From contig NZ_JAJITC010000004.1 of NCBI RefSeq assembly GCF_020881035.1, positions 62,001 through 126,000 of the forward strand: a stretch of DNA of 64,000 nucleotides. The letters are read 5' to 3'. The first letter of the stretch is position 1, and every line of letters begins with the position of its first letter. Below the pieces are notes generated by a model. The model searched no databases. It was not told the DNA's origin and was given only the letters and a program-made list of their open reading frames with translations. The translations under genes were made by a program, and so were the position numbers. The DNA comes from Paraburkholderia translucens. Lineage in GTDB: Bacteria > Pseudomonadota > Gammaproteobacteria > Burkholderiales > Burkholderiaceae. Positions 44,358 through 55,004 of this stretch are shown here, one piece after another.

Positions 44358-45503
44358 TTACATCTTCACGACGTCGAGCAGCGTCTTCTTGCCTTGCTTG
44401 TAGTTGTACAGCGAGATCACGCCGTGCTGGAGGTCGCCCTTCGAGTCGAACGTCGTTTCGCCAATGACGCCCTTGTAGTCGGTCGTCGGCATCGCTGCCA
44501 GAATCTTCGCCGGATCGGTCGAGTTCGCGCGCTTCATCGCGTCAACGATGATGTACACCGCGTCATACGTGAACGGCGCGTAGATCTGGATCGGCTGGCC
44601 GAAGCGCTTCTCGTACTTCGTTTCGAACGCCTTGCCGCCCGCCATCTTTTCGAGCGCCATACCGGCTTCCGAGCAGACGATGTTGTCGGTAGCGTCGCCG
44701 GCCAGATCCGACAGCTTGTCGGTACACACGCCGTCGCCTGCCAGCACCTTCGCGCGCAGGCCGAGCTGCTTCGCCTGTTTTGCGAACGGGCCGCCGGTTG
44801 CGTCCATGCCGCCGTACATGATCGCGTCAGGGTTTTCGCCCTTGATCTTCGTCAGAATCGCGCGGAAGTCGACAGCCTTGTCGTTCGTCGCGTCGTGCGA
44901 CACGACGTTCAGACCGAGCGCCTTGGCAGTCTTCTCGAACTCGTTCGCGAGACCCTGGCCGTAAGCGGTCGAGTCGTCGACGATCGCGACGCTCTTCACC
45001 TTCATCCCCTTGGCCGCGTAGTTCGCGAGTGCCGGGCCTTGCTGCGCGTCGGTCGCGACGACGCGGTAGGTCGTCTTGAAGCCTTGCTGCGTGTAGGCCG
45101 GGTTGGTTGCCGACGGCGAGATTTGCACGATGCCCGCATCGCTATAGATCTTCGACGCCGGGATCGAGGTGCCCGAGTTCAGGTGGCCGACCACGGCAAC
45201 GACCTTGTCGTCGACGAGCTTCTGGGCAACCTGCGTAGCGGTGCGGGGGTCAGCCGCGTCGTCCTGTGCGTCGAGTTGCAGCGTGACCTTCTGGCCGCCG
45301 ATCACGAGACCCTTCGCGTTGATTTCCTCGATGGCGAGGCGCGCGCCGTTTTCGTTGTCCTTACCCAGGTGAGCGATACCGCCAGTCAACGGCGCAACGT
45401 GACCGATCTTGACGACCGTGTCTGCGGCAGCCGATGTTGCCAACGTCGCGAACAGCATCGCACCAGCGGCGATCGGCAACAGCTTTTGAATTTTGATGAT
45501 CAT
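44358..45503 (-). CDS. branched-chain amino acid ABC transporter substrate-binding protein (LivK/LivJ-like)
   Basis: The 381-aa precursor has signal MIIKIQKLLPIAAGAMLFATLATSAAADT, then VVKIGHVAPLTGGIAHLGKDNENG, the type I periplasmic-binding opening of LivJ/LivK. GHLNSGTSIPASKIYSDAGI and SVAIVDDSTAYGQG follow. It binds Leu/Ile/Val or similar and delivers to a Liv permease; no permease genes are adjacent. GGAG precedes the ATG. Confidence 0.93.
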   Translation of the reverse strand: MIIKIQKLLPIAAGAMLFATLATSAAADTVVKIGHVAPLTGGIAHLGKDNENGARLAIEEINAKGLVIGGQKVTLQLDAQDDAADPRTATQVAQKLVDDKVVAVVGHLNSGTSIPASKIYSDAGIVQISPSATNPAYTQQGFKTTYRVVATDAQQGPALANYAAKGMKVKSVAIVDDSTAYGQGLANEFEKTAKALGLNVVSHDATNDKAVDFRAILTKIKGENPDAIMYGGMDATGGPFAKQAKQLGLRAKVLAGDGVCTDKLSDLAGDATDNIVCSEAGMALEKMAGGKAFETKYEKRFGQPIQIYAPFTYDAVYIIVDAMKRANSTDPAKILAAMPTTDYKGVIGETTFDSKGDLQHGVISLYNYKQGKKTLLDVVKM

Positions 45504-46350
45504 GTAAGTCTCCAGTTTCGGTCAAAACAACGTAATCGCCCCGTGCCCCGCTTCCCCTACACGTGTCGCTCAGTGTCCCGTGGACGACCACGCCGGTTGC
45601 ATCGTTCATGCACTTGGCCAGCACGTTTGCCGGACTGTTTGTGACAGTTGGCAAGCCGTACTTGCGCGCAAGTGTAGGCCAACAAATTAATTTGGGGGAA
45701 TTTTTTGAGAAAGTGGGAACAACACTAATAGCGAAGCTGCCACGGGGGCCGCTCGCGGCGTGGGGACCGGCGCGGAAAGCCCCGGCCCATGCGGGTTTCC
45801 GCTAAGTGAAGCATTTTTCCGCAGGCGCGGACTCACACTTTTTTCGGCTTTTTCCGGACGTGATTCGAAGGTTTTTTCAATTTAAAAGCTGGCGCGGCGC
45901 ACGGGATTGTGAGCATGCCAAAAGGCCTCAATCTGATTTAAATCAGTTAACCCGTCAACGCATTAACGCGGCGGTCCATATGGTTGCGTTGGCCACCCGC
46001 CATTCCTGCTCGAACTGATCGCAGTCCGAATGCACAGCCCGCGTCCGGCAAGCGCGGTTCGACCAGGGTTTCCAGCGTATTCAGCGTTTCCGGCGTTTCC
46101 AGCGCTTCCGCGCGCGAGCCGTTGCCCATGAGGGTGCCCAGATGCCCGATCCCGCAGAGTTGAACCATCGAGATCGTTTCAATCGCCTTACGGCAACCGC
46201 GCCCACACCGCATCGGCCGCGCGGCCCCGTCCCCCCGCTGCAAGCCGCTTCCGTTGATGGCAAACTAACCGCCCGTTGCAGGGCCGGGCGGTCCTGAGCG
46301 TTTCCTACACCGACCTCGCGCGGCTTTCGCGCAAGGCAATGGAGAACAAC
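45504..46350. other. 850-bp intergenic stretch
   Basis: No gene is supported. A perfect 14-bp palindrome CTGATTTAAATCAG lies at 45933-45946 and is a possible operator. AT-rich pieces near 45685-45720 and 45835-45890 may be promoters for the binding-protein gene or the hydrolase. Confidence 0.4.
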
Positions 46351-47049
46351 ATGAGCACGACTTCCCGATGGATCGACATCCCCGCGGGCAACGACAGTTT
46401 CGGCGGCTATCTCGCGCTGCCGAAGGGCGGCAAAGGACCGGCCGTCATCATCATTCAGGAAATTTTCGGCGTGAACAGCCATATCCGCTCGGTCGCGGAC
46501 CAGTACGCGCAGGACGGCTACGTCGCGCTCGCCCCGGATGTGTTCTGGCGCGTGCAGCCGCGCGTCGAATTGACGTATGACGGCAAGGATCGCGAAAAAG
46601 GCATCGAGCTGATGCAGAAGACCAAGCTCGACGACGCGGTCGCCGACATCGGCGCCGCTGCCGCCGCCTTGCGCGCGCTGCCGGAAGTGACCGGCAAGGT
46701 CGCAGCGATCGGCTACTGCTTCGGCGGCCGTCTCGCTTATCTGGCTGCCGCGGCCGGTTCGCTCGACGCCGCGGTCGCCTATTACGGCGGCGGCATCCAC
46801 AACCATCTGGACAAAGCCGCGAACATCAAGGTGCCGATGCAGTTCCACTATGGCGAGCTCGACGCGCATATTCCGCTGTCGGATGTCGGTCAGATTCAGG
46901 AGCGCTTCGCGGGTCGCGCCGACGTGCAGTTCAACATCTACCCGAACGCGGATCACGGCTTCAACTGCTCGGAGCGTGCGTCGTATAACCAGCACGCGTC
47001 CGCATTGGCGCACGGCCGCACGCTGACGTTCCTCGGCGAACGGATGTGA
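46351..47049 (+). CDS. dienelactone hydrolase family protein
   Basis: The 232-aa protein starts at ATG 46351 after GGAG (seven bases); ATG 46339 overlaps that SD. VIIIQEIFGVNSHIRSVADQYA, the nucleophile motif GYCFGGRLAY (Cys), and ADHGFNC (His) are the dienelactone hydrolase signature, with a catalytic Asp expected in ELDAHIP. It hydrolyses dienelactone or similar lactones and esters; the substrate is unproven. Confidence 0.92.
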   Translation: MSTTSRWIDIPAGNDSFGGYLALPKGGKGPAVIIIQEIFGVNSHIRSVADQYAQDGYVALAPDVFWRVQPRVELTYDGKDREKGIELMQKTKLDDAVADIGAAAAALRALPEVTGKVAAIGYCFGGRLAYLAAAAGSLDAAVAYYGGGIHNHLDKAANIKVPMQFHYGELDAHIPLSDVGQIQERFAGRADVQFNIYPNADHGFNCSERASYNQHASALAHGRTLTFLGERM

Positions 47050-47283
47050 GCCGCGGGTCCGGCATGCGTCCGTGCCCGCCGAGCCGCTCGCGTGATCGAA
47101 AGCTCGGTCATTTGAAGTGCGCATTCGAATTCACGTAGGGCACGTCGGCGCGTAACTCGGGTAGTCTGTGCAAGACGGCGCGTCGGCCGACGCGCCGTCT
47201 TTTTTCATGCGCGACGCCCGCGCGTGCATGACCGGCCACGAATTCGACGCAGCCTGCCAATCGATCGCGAGGGCTCAACCGAC

Positions 47284-48810
47284 GTGTACTCAGACTATCT
47301 CGCTCATGACGCCATCGGCCTCGCCGAACTCGTGCGCACGCGCCAGGTCAGCGCGCGCGAATTGATCGACGTCGCGATCTCGCGCACCGAGGCCGTCAAT
47401 CCCGCGATCAACGCGGTCGTTCTGAAGGACTACGATGCGGCGCGCAAGCGTGCCTCGCGCGACGACGAAAATCGCGTCAATACCGTCAACAGCGCCCACG
47501 GCGCGGACAACTCCACCGCCCACGCCGCGCTCGCCGGCGTGCCGTTCCTGATCAAGGATCTCGGCGCCCCCGTTGCGGGACTGCGCATGTCGATGGGCAG
47601 CCGCCACTACCGCCACTTCATTCCGACAGAGGACGCACCGGTCGTGGCGCTCGCGAAAGCCGCGGGTCTGAACATCTTCGCGAAGACCAGCACGTCCGAG
47701 CTCGGCCAGATGCCTTATACGGAGCCCGAACTATTTGGTGCCTGCCGCAATCCATGGAATCTCGATCACACACCGGGCGGTTCGAGCGGTGGTGCCGCGG
47801 CGGCGGTCGCCGCGGGCATCGTACCGCTCGCGCATGCATCGGATGGCGGCGGCTCGATCCGCATTCCGGCATCGTGTTGCGGACTATTCGGCCTGAAACC
47901 CTCGCGCGGTCGCGTGCCCCGCGCAGCGCCGCCCGGCGCCGGCGAGCTCGGCATCGATCACGCCGTGTCGCGCAGCGTGCGTGACAGCGCGTTGCTGCTC
48001 GATCTGCTGACGGGCAACGCCGCGCGGCCCGCCGGTGCACCCGGCACTTTTCTCGGCGCGACGCGCGAGCCATGCAAGCCGCTCACGATCGCGTACGTGA
48101 CCGAACCGATGCTCGCCCCGTCGTTATCGGCCGATGCGCGCGCCGCGCTTGACGACGCCGCGCAACTCGCGAGTTCGCTCGGCCATCGTCTGGAGCCTGT
48201 ATCGCTCGGCGTCGATTTCGCGGCGGTCCGTCATGCGTTTCTGACACTGTGGTCGGTGAGCGCGGAGGACATGGTGCTGAACGCGGAGCGCATCACCGGC
48301 CACAAGCCCGAGCGCCGCGAATTCGAAATCTCGACGTGGGCGATGGCGCATATCGGCCGCAAGATCGGCGAGCAGGGCCTGCCGGCCGCGCTCGACGAAC
48401 AGCGCCGCATCACCGCGCGCCTGACGGACTTGCTGAACCGCTACGACGTGTTGCTGTGCGCGACGCTGGCGGCCGCGCCGATCAAGATCGGCGAAATGCG
48501 GCCGAACTCCGTGGAACGTATGCAGATGCGCGCGATCACCACGGTGCCGCTCGAACGGCTCATCAAGAGACTGCTGTTCGAAGCATCGAACAAGGCGTTC
48601 GCCTGGGCGGGCTGCACGGAACTGTTCAACCTGAGCGGACAGCCGGCGATGTCGGTGCCCTTGTACTGGAGCGCACGCGGGCTGCCGATCGGCGTGCAGT
48701 TCGCGGCGCGCACCGGCGGCGAAGCGACGTTGCTCAGACTCGCCGCGCAGCTCGAAGCGGCACGGCCGTGGTTCGACAAACGCCCGCCGTTGATGAATGC
48801 GCGACGCTAG
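47284..48810 (+). CDS. amidase signature family enzyme
   Basis: The start is probably GTG 47284 (GAGGG about ten bases upstream); GTG 47224 adds 20 residues. [14 protein letters not shown] (catalytic Lys), [17 protein letters not shown] (Ser), and [26 protein letters not shown] (Ser nucleophile) are the amidase signature triad. It hydrolyses an amide bond; it is not GatA, since the gatCAB context is missing. Confidence 0.92.
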   Translation: MYSDYLAHDAIGLAELVRTRQVSARELIDVAISRTEAVNPAINAVVLKDYDAARKRASRDDENRVNTVNSAHGADNSTAHAALAGVPFLIKDLGAPVAGLRMSMGSRHYRHFIPTEDAPVVALAKAAGLNIFAKTSTSELGQMPYTEPELFGACRNPWNLDHTPGGSSGGAAAAVAAGIVPLAHASDGGGSIRIPASCCGLFGLKPSRGRVPRAAPPGAGELGIDHAVSRSVRDSALLLDLLTGNAARPAGAPGTFLGATREPCKPLTIAYVTEPMLAPSLSADARAALDDAAQLASSLGHRLEPVSLGVDFAAVRHAFLTLWSVSAEDMVLNAERITGHKPERREFEISTWAMAHIGRKIGEQGLPAALDEQRRITARLTDLLNRYDVLLCATLAAAPIKIGEMRPNSVERMQMRAITTVPLERLIKRLLFEASNKAFAWAGCTELFNLSGQPAMSVPLYWSARGLPIGVQFAARTGGEATLLRLAAQLEAARPWFDKRPPLMNARR

Positions 48811-48921
48811 AAACGCAGCGGCGCGCGACGGCGGGCACCCGAAGACGCACGGTTCGAAGACACGCCGCGGTGTTGCGGCGCATCTCGCACAAGCCTGCAA
48901 TCACGTCAAATGCAGGCTTCA

Positions 48922-49233
48922 TCAGGCCTTCTTGTTATATGCGCTGCACCAGCCCCCGGCCGCGACCTGCTTGCCGCCGAACATCGGACAGGGGCCGAAG
49001 GCATCGCCCGCCTTGCCCTGAAAGAAGCTGCAGTTGCTGCATTGCTGCCCGGGCGCATATTTGGCGAATTTCGCCTTGTCGACCTTGCTCGCGTCCGCCT
49101 TGTAACCAAGCGCCTGCGCGGTCGGATCGGATTCGGAGACTTTCGGCGCGTCGGCGAACGCCTGGCGCGACAGCGCGAGCGTCGATGCCACACCAATGCT
49201 GGTGATCAAAAACGTACGACGGGAAGATCTCAT
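48922..49233 (-). CDS. high-potential iron-sulfur protein (HiPIP)
   Basis: The 103-aa precursor has a Tat signal (SSRRTFLITSIGVASTLALS) and four Cys ligands, CSNC, CPMFGG and WCSAYN, spaced as in HiPIP [4Fe-4S] proteins. It is a periplasmic electron carrier. It stands alone, between two convergent or tandem genes. Confidence 0.93.
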   Translation of the reverse strand: MRSSRRTFLITSIGVASTLALSRQAFADAPKVSESDPTAQALGYKADASKVDKAKFAKYAPGQQCSNCSFFQGKAGDAFGPCPMFGGKQVAAGGWCSAYNKKA

Positions 49234-49366
49234 GGGAACTCACTCCATATTTATATCGGTACCAACGCCGTTCTGATGACAGCTTCCCCAAGCATAACAA
49301 CGAAGCCGCGGCCCGGGATGTTCCAAATGATAGAGATAAGCGGATCGGTACCGTGCAAACGCGATT

Positions 49367-50473
49367 TCACGCACGTCCGGCCAGCTCGCAGACTCGCTGC
49401 GCGATCGCAAGCGATGCCGTCAGCCCCGGCGACTCGATGCCGAACAGGTTGACGAGCCCGCGCACGCCATGCGCGGCCGGCCCCTGGATCACGAAGTCCG
49501 CGGCGGGCTCGCCAGGACCGGACAACTTCGGACGAATGCCTGCATACGCTGGCTGCAGCGCGCCGTCGGGCAGCGCCGGCCAGTACGCGCGAATCGCCGC
49601 GTAAAAAGACTCCGCGCGACGCGGATCGACGTCGTAATTGATCGCGTCGACCCATTCGACATCGGGACCGAAGCGTGCCTGGCCTCCGAGATCGAGCGTC
49701 AGATGCACGCCGAGGCCGGCTTCGTTCGGCATCGGATAGATCAGGCGGCTGAACGGCGCGCGTCCCGAGATGCTGAAGTAATTGCCGCGTGCGAAATAAA
49801 GCGGCGGCACGTGGCGTGCGTCGAGTCCGCGAATCCTGCGCGCGAGCGCGTTCGCATGCAGTCCCGCGCTGTTGATCACGCAGGCGGCGCTGATCGTGGC
49901 CGGCGCCGCGCCGCCGACCGTGACGGTGAAGCGTCCGTTGCGCGCCTCGATCGCCTCGACCGGCGCACGGAACGCGCACACCGCGCCGTCGCGCTCCGCA
50001 TCGCCTTGCAGCGCGAGCATGTACTGATGACTATCGACGATCCCCGTCTGCGGCGAAAACACCGCCTCCACGCATTCGAGCGCCGGTTCGAGCGCCTGCG
50101 CCTGGTCGCCGGTGATTCGCATGAGGTCGAGCACGCCGTTGCCGCGCCCTTTGGCCATGATGCTTTCGAGCTGGGGGATCTGGTTGCGCGACGTCGCGAC
50201 GAGCAGCTTGCCGCAGCGCGAATGCGGCACGTTGCGCTCGACGCAATAGTCATAGAGCATTTCGCGGCCGCGCACGCACAGCGTGGCCTTCAGCGATCCG
50301 CGCGGATAGTAGATGCCCGCGTGAACCACTTCGCTATTGCGCGAACTCGTACCCACGCCGATCGCTTCGGCGGCCTCCAGCACGATCACCTCGCGCCCGC
50401 GCGCCGCCAGGGCGCGCCCCGTCGCAAGCCCGATCACCCCGGCGCCGATCACTACACATTCGATCTGATCCAT
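49367..50473 (-). CDS. FAD-dependent oxidoreductase, L-2-hydroxyglutarate oxidase-like (LhgO)
   Basis: This 368-aa protein has N-terminal FAD-binding [21 protein letters not shown] and the family signature [23 protein letters not shown]-terminal [23 protein letters not shown] and [17 protein letters not shown] complete the fold. L2HGDH-like enzymes oxidise L-2-hydroxyglutarate to 2-oxoglutarate; the substrate here is inferred. Confidence 0.88.
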   Translation of the reverse strand: MDQIECVVIGAGVIGLATGRALAARGREVIVLEAAEAIGVGTSSRNSEVVHAGIYYPRGSLKATLCVRGREMLYDYCVERNVPHSRCGKLLVATSRNQIPQLESIMAKGRGNGVLDLMRITGDQAQALEPALECVEAVFSPQTGIVDSHQYMLALQGDAERDGAVCAFRAPVEAIEARNGRFTVTVGGAAPATISAACVINSAGLHANALARRIRGLDARHVPPLYFARGNYFSISGRAPFSRLIYPMPNEAGLGVHLTLDLGGQARFGPDVEWVDAINYDVDPRRAESFYAAIRAYWPALPDGALQPAYAGIRPKLSGPGEPAADFVIQGPAAHGVRGLVNLFGIESPGLTASLAIAQRVCELAGRA

Positions 50474-50829
50474 ATCCGTTGACGCGGCCCATTGCGCCGC
50501 GCGCTGCCTCGTTCAGCCGATGGAAGGAAGACAAAAGCGGCACCTCGCCGCCGCGTTCCGTTCTGCGTCGAACGCATCTGTCCGTTGCGTCTGCTTATGT
50601 CTTTTTATCACCGTGACAGAAAATTGTACGACGTGGTACAGACAGAAATGACAAACAGCCGCGCCCGCCAATCAGGCGAGGGGGCGGCCAATGGGCGTGG
50701 TCGGGCGATCGCGCCTCAAAAAGAGAAACAATTGCTGTGGCATTTATCGCACGCGTCGTAGGAATTACCGCCCGAAACCATGCCGATCGCGGAAAACGCG
50801 GGGTTTTGCACAAAAAACGGCCAAAAGTC
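50474..50829. other. 356-bp intergenic stretch
   Basis: It holds the promoter region of the LhgO-like gene. A perfect 16-bp palindrome AAAACCGATCGGTTTT (50833-50848) spans the last codons of the neighbouring ATPase. No gene is supported. Confidence 0.4.
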
Positions 50830-51807
50830 TCAAAAACCGATCGGTTTTCTGCGGTTTCCGTAATCGAGACGGATATCGGCGGGTTCGATCCGGTCGCGTC
50901 CGGCGATGCGCGCCGCGCCGAAGCCGTTCAGGATCGCGCGGCGCATCTCGCGCGGCGACGCACGCTTGAGCGCATCGAGCGTTGCCTCGCCGAGCGTTTC
51001 CGGAAAACGCAGCCCCCAGTTGTGCGCGCCGCGGATCTCGTCGTAGATCGACTGAGCGATGCGCCGCGCGCCTGCGTGATCCGGAGGCGGGATCTCGTAG
51101 ACGTTCATGCGGTTGAGGATCGGTTCGGGGATCGCGCGTTCGTCGTTGGCGGTCGCGATCCAGATCACGTTGCCTGCATTGATCGGGATCTCGGCGAACT
51201 CGTCGATGAAGCATTCAGCGGTGTCGTGCTCCAGCAGCGCGTAGAGCGCGCCGAGCGGATCGTATTGCGAGTCGCTGGTCGCCTTGTCGATTTCGTCGAC
51301 GGCGATCACCGGGTTCGCGTAACTGCCGTTCACAAGCGCATCGAATACCTTGCCCGGCTTCGCGTTCTTCCATTGCGACGACGCGCCCGACAGAATCCAC
51401 CCCGCCGTCAGCGAGCTCATCGCGACGTATTGGTACGCGGTGCCGAGCAGGCGCGCCAACTGCTTCGCGAAATGCGTCTTGCCGATGCCCGGGTCGCCGA
51501 GCAGAAGGATCGGCATCAGCTCCAGCCGGTCTTCGGTTTCGAGGCACAGCGCGACCTGCTTGCGGATGTCGTCGAGCGGCCTCGAGAAATTGGGCAGCGC
51601 GTCGATCAGATCGTCGATCGACGGCATCCGGTTCGGCTTCACACAGAAACGCAGATTGCCGGTTTTCAGCATCTTTTCGTAGGTCGCGCGCAGCGCCTCG
51701 TTCGCGCCCTCACCGAGACCGTTCAGCGCGGTTTCGACCTCGTCGAGGTCGTACACGCGGCTAAATGACGCTACCGCGATCTCCTGTTTGACCATTGCTG
51801 TCGACAT
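50830..51807 (-). CDS. Lon-like AAA ATPase without protease domain
   Basis: The 325-aa protein has a Walker A LLLGDPGIGKTHFAKQLA, Walker B NPVIAVDEIDKAT, sensor WIATANDERAIPEPILNRM and an arginine-rich C-terminal SPREMRRAILNGFG. The order resembles the AAA module of Lon, but the Ser-Lys protease domain and the long N-terminal domain are absent. It may act on its own or with a partner elsewhere. Confidence 0.85.
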   Translation of the reverse strand: MSTAMVKQEIAVASFSRVYDLDEVETALNGLGEGANEALRATYEKMLKTGNLRFCVKPNRMPSIDDLIDALPNFSRPLDDIRKQVALCLETEDRLELMPILLLGDPGIGKTHFAKQLARLLGTAYQYVAMSSLTAGWILSGASSQWKNAKPGKVFDALVNGSYANPVIAVDEIDKATSDSQYDPLGALYALLEHDTAECFIDEFAEIPINAGNVIWIATANDERAIPEPILNRMNVYEIPPPDHAGARRIAQSIYDEIRGAHNWGLRFPETLGEATLDALKRASPREMRRAILNGFGAARIAGRDRIEPADIRLDYGNRRKPIGF

Positions 51808-52112
51808 GGCTCACCCCGTTCGTCTGGTTGCTGCGGCGGCGCCTTGTGAGCACCGGTTCAAGTCCAGTGTAGCGACGACATAAACGCACGCAAGCCAGCA
51901 GTCCTGCGGTTCTGCTGCTAATCAGCGCATGCTCCGGCAGACGCCCGGAGGACGCGCCCGCGTGGCATTCTCATCCCATCTGTAATGGATTGTTGCTGAA
52001 CCGGTCCACGTCGACTGTGTCAGAAATCGTTGCGGTCATCGGGGGTAAGATGGCTCTCTCATTGCTACGCTGACGCAACCGCGCGGACCGACGCGTGAGC
52101 GGAGACCCTTCC

Positions 52113-52685
52113 ATGTGGAAAACCAGTATCGTGGCTATGCTGCTTGGCGCTTCGTCGCTCGCCCACGCTCAACAACGGCCAGCGCAACCGGTCGTGCAAT
52201 GGCAGTTGCAGGTGGTGAAAGACGGTCAGCAGATCGACTCGTTCAACGGCACAACCACCGTCGGCCAGGCGCGCACGGACACGCACCACCAGGTCGTGCA
52301 GCATAACGTCGGCTGCAAGAACCAGCCGGCCGGCAGCATCGATCTGTCGCGGACCATCACGGTATCGCCGCTGCGCGTCGATGCGGAGGGCGTGATGTTT
52401 TCCATCGACACGCAGGAAACGCTCGAGGACAACAACCCGGGGCGCACCGACATTGGCTGCGAGCTGCCACCGCAGCCGCGCCAGGTCAGCGCGAGCCACC
52501 CGGGTCTCGTGGTGCCGCCCGGTCAATGGGCGAACTGGACGATCCTCGATCACAATCCGAACCTCGTGTACCGCCTGTATGCGAACGTCGTGAGCGGCAG
52601 TGCGAACGGCAACGGCATGAATGGCGGCACGAGCGGCAGCCCGAACGGCAATGGCGCCGTGAACGGCAGCAGCAATCCGAACTGA
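52113..52685 (+). CDS. secreted hypothetical protein with Asn/Gly-rich tail
   Basis: The 190-aa precursor starts at ATG 52113 (GGAG eight bases upstream) with signal MWKTSIVAMLLGASSLAHA. The mature part (VVQWQLQVVKDGQQIDSFNG, TVGQARTDTHHQVVQHNVGC) looks beta-rich. The last 30 residues are a low-complexity Gly/Asn/Ser repeat (GSANGNGMNGG, SPNGNGAVNGSS). It is probably periplasmic or exported. Family unknown. Confidence 0.7.
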   Translation: MWKTSIVAMLLGASSLAHAQQRPAQPVVQWQLQVVKDGQQIDSFNGTTTVGQARTDTHHQVVQHNVGCKNQPAGSIDLSRTITVSPLRVDAEGVMFSIDTQETLEDNNPGRTDIGCELPPQPRQVSASHPGLVVPPGQWANWTILDHNPNLVYRLYANVVSGSANGNGMNGGTSGSPNGNGAVNGSSNPN

Positions 52686-52739
52686 CGGGCGCGGCGAGTC
52701 TGAGCGACGCCCTCGAACAGAACACGTGGATAACGCGGC

Positions 52740-53537
52740 ATGCGAAACCCAGAAGAATTGATCCGAGAGAACCTTGCACCGAACGATTTCATCGCGGTGA
52801 GCTGGAACCTGCACAAGGGCCGCACGCCGCTCGGTTTTCAGGCGTGGCAGGCCATGCAGCGCTGGGTCGAACAGACACACGCGGACGCGTACTTCCTGCA
52901 GGAAGCGATGGCGCGGCGCATGCCGGCGCCGGTACTGGCGACCAGCTTCGGCGCGCCGATGGGTGATCCGCTAACCGACGTATGGCACTGTCAGGCAACC
53001 GAGATCGCCCGCGCGCTCGAACTCGAAGTCGCGCTTGGCCCGAACGTGTTCAAGCCGTCGTGGCGGCACGGCAATGCGATCCTCTCGCCGCATCCGCTCG
53101 ATCTCGGCGGCCGCTGGGACATCTCCGCGCACCGCTTCGAAAAGCGCGGCCTGCTGGTCGCGCGCGCGACGTTCGGCGGACGGCTAGTCACGCTGCTGTG
53201 CGCGCATCTCGCGCTGACGCGCCCGGCGCGGTTGCGGCAGATGAACTGGATCGCGCACTGGATCGCGAAGGAAGCACCCGACGGGCCGCTCGTGCTGGCC
53301 GGCGATTTCAACGATTGGCGCAATGACTCGGTGCCGCTTTTTCGCGAACACGGCTTGGAGGAAGTTGCAACGCTGCTCGGCGAACCGGCGCGCACGTTTC
53401 CGGCGTTCTCACCGGCGCTGTCGCTCGACAAGATGTTCGTGCGCGGCATGCAGCCCGTCGAGTGGATTCAGCCGACGCAGGAGACCGCGTGGCTATCGGA
53501 TCATTTGCCCTACGTGGCGAAGTTGCGGCTCGAATAA
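52740..53537 (+). CDS. endonuclease/exonuclease/phosphatase family protein (YbhP-like)
   Basis: This 265-aa protein has the EEP motifs: AVSWNLHKG, DAYFLQEAM, KRGLLVARA, LVLAGDFNDWRND, and WLSDHLPYVAKL. The N-terminal WNLHKG group includes YbhP. It may cleave phosphodiesters in nucleic acid or lipid. It follows the secreted protein after 54 bp and may share its transcript. Confidence 0.9.
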   Translation: MRNPEELIRENLAPNDFIAVSWNLHKGRTPLGFQAWQAMQRWVEQTHADAYFLQEAMARRMPAPVLATSFGAPMGDPLTDVWHCQATEIARALELEVALGPNVFKPSWRHGNAILSPHPLDLGGRWDISAHRFEKRGLLVARATFGGRLVTLLCAHLALTRPARLRQMNWIAHWIAKEAPDGPLVLAGDFNDWRNDSVPLFREHGLEEVATLLGEPARTFPAFSPALSLDKMFVRGMQPVEWIQPTQETAWLSDHLPYVAKLRLE

Positions 53538-53731
53538 GCGCCTCTGCCTGATGCACTATCGGTCCGTGTGATTAGTAATAGACTCGTTCAAATGCGATCG
53601 TAGGACGGCGAAAACCGCTTCCCCACGGCGGGTTCGCGCACGTTGCCGCGCGGATATTATTAGTGCTACCGTCAGAAGTGCGGTGCCTCTGGTATTCCCT
53701 GCTTCAGCGCCGCTTCGCCTCGGCCCGCGCA

Positions 53732-54787
53732 ATGAAAAAATCGACTCAACGCCGCCCGACCATGACCGACATCGCCAAACTCACCGGCGTGTCGCAGTCC
53801 ACCGTCTCGCTCGTGCTCAACAACGCGGCCGGCGCGAAATTCTCCGAGGCTACCCGCGACAAGGTGTTGAAAGCTGCGCACGACCTCGGCTACAGGTTGT
53901 CGTCGCGCGTGCCGGTCGCGGTATCGAGCGACGAGCGCAATCTGATCGTCTATCTGGCCGACGAGATCTCGACGAGTCCGCACCCGGTCGTCAGCATCGA
54001 CGGCGCGCGCGACGCCGCGTACGCGAGCGGCAAGATGCTGGCGGTCTACTCGACGCACGGCAACGCCGACATCGAAAAACAGGTGCTCGACACGGTCCTC
54101 ACCAATCCGCACGTGTTCGGGGTGATTTACGCGACCGTCTACACGCGCAAGGTCGCGCCCCCGGCCGCGCTGTCGAAGATTCCGACCGTCCTGCTGAACT
54201 GCTACACCGGCGACGACACGTTTTCGTCGGTTGTGCCGGCCGAGGTCGCGGGCGGCCATCTGGCGACCGAGTATCTGCTACAGGCCGGCCACCGGCGCAT
54301 CGCCTACATCAACGGCGAGCCGTGGCAGGACGCCGCGAAGGACCGTCTGAAGGGCTACCGCACCGCGCTTGCGACCGCCGACCTGCCGTTCGCCCCCGAA
54401 CTCGTGCGCGACGGCGACTGGAGTTCGGGCCTCGGCTTCGAGCAGACGCTGTCGCTGATGCGCGAGGCCAATCCGCCCACCGCGATCTTCTGCGCGAACG
54501 ACCTGACCGCGATCGGCGCGATCGAGGCACTCAAGCAACTCGGCCTGCGCGTGCCCGAGGACGTCGCGGTGCTCGGCTACGACGACCAGGAAATCGCGCG
54601 CCACACGCATCCGCCGCTGTCGACCGTCGTGCTGCCGAACTACGAACTCGGCCGCTGGGCCGTCGAGACACTCATTCAGGAGCAGCACAACCGCGCGGCC
54701 GGCGCACCGGTGCGCCATCGCGCGGTCAAGCTGGACGGACCGCTGGTCGAACGCGCGTCGGTCTGTGTAGTGACCGAGGACAGGTAG
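53732..54787 (+). CDS. LacI family transcriptional regulator
   Basis: This 351-aa protein starts MKKSTQRRPTMTDIAKLTGVS. The N-terminal HTH (TMTDIAKLTGVSQSTVSLVLNN, GAKFSEATRDKVLKAA) is followed by a periplasmic-binding-like sensor domain (NPPTAIFCANDLTAIGAIEAL, VPEDVAVLGYDDQEIARHTHPPLSTV). The ligand is probably a sugar, unidentified. An imperfect palindrome follows its stop (54798-54821) and a half-site-like TTATTAGTGCT lies upstream (53657-53667). Confidence 0.92.
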   Translation: MKKSTQRRPTMTDIAKLTGVSQSTVSLVLNNAAGAKFSEATRDKVLKAAHDLGYRLSSRVPVAVSSDERNLIVYLADEISTSPHPVVSIDGARDAAYASGKMLAVYSTHGNADIEKQVLDTVLTNPHVFGVIYATVYTRKVAPPAALSKIPTVLLNCYTGDDTFSSVVPAEVAGGHLATEYLLQAGHRRIAYINGEPWQDAAKDRLKGYRTALATADLPFAPELVRDGDWSSGLGFEQTLSLMREANPPTAIFCANDLTAIGAIEALKQLGLRVPEDVAVLGYDDQEIARHTHPPLSTVVLPNYELGRWAVETLIQEQHNRAAGAPVRHRAVKLDGPLVERASVCVVTEDR

Positions 54788-54797
54788 CCGTTGATTG

Positions 54798-54821
54798 TTA
54801 TTAGCGATCTGTCGTTAATAA
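54798..54821. promoter_or_regulatory. palindrome downstream of the LacI gene
   Basis: TTATTAGCGA and TCGTTAATAA form 10-bp arms with one mismatch around TCTG. No T run follows. A similar TTATTAGTGCT half lies about 65 bp upstream of the LacI start. These could be operators. Confidence 0.45.
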
Positions 54822-55004
54822 TTTCACATGGAATGATCGGCGCGTCGGCGAGAAACGGGGGCCGTCGCGTGAGCGAGCGGCACTCGCGAGCTAGGCGTCA
54901 CCAGATCGGTCAGACAGCATACCCTTGCCTGACGGAGACTTGGCCCGGCCATTGCCGCTCCATACCCACATCTGTGTACCGATAGATCGTTGCTCCGTGT
55001 CCGT

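Noticed and set aside
44307..45644. 445-codon plus-strand frame
   Set aside because: It is the antisense of the livK-like gene, rich in Arg/Val/Leu from GC-biased third positions, with no domain.
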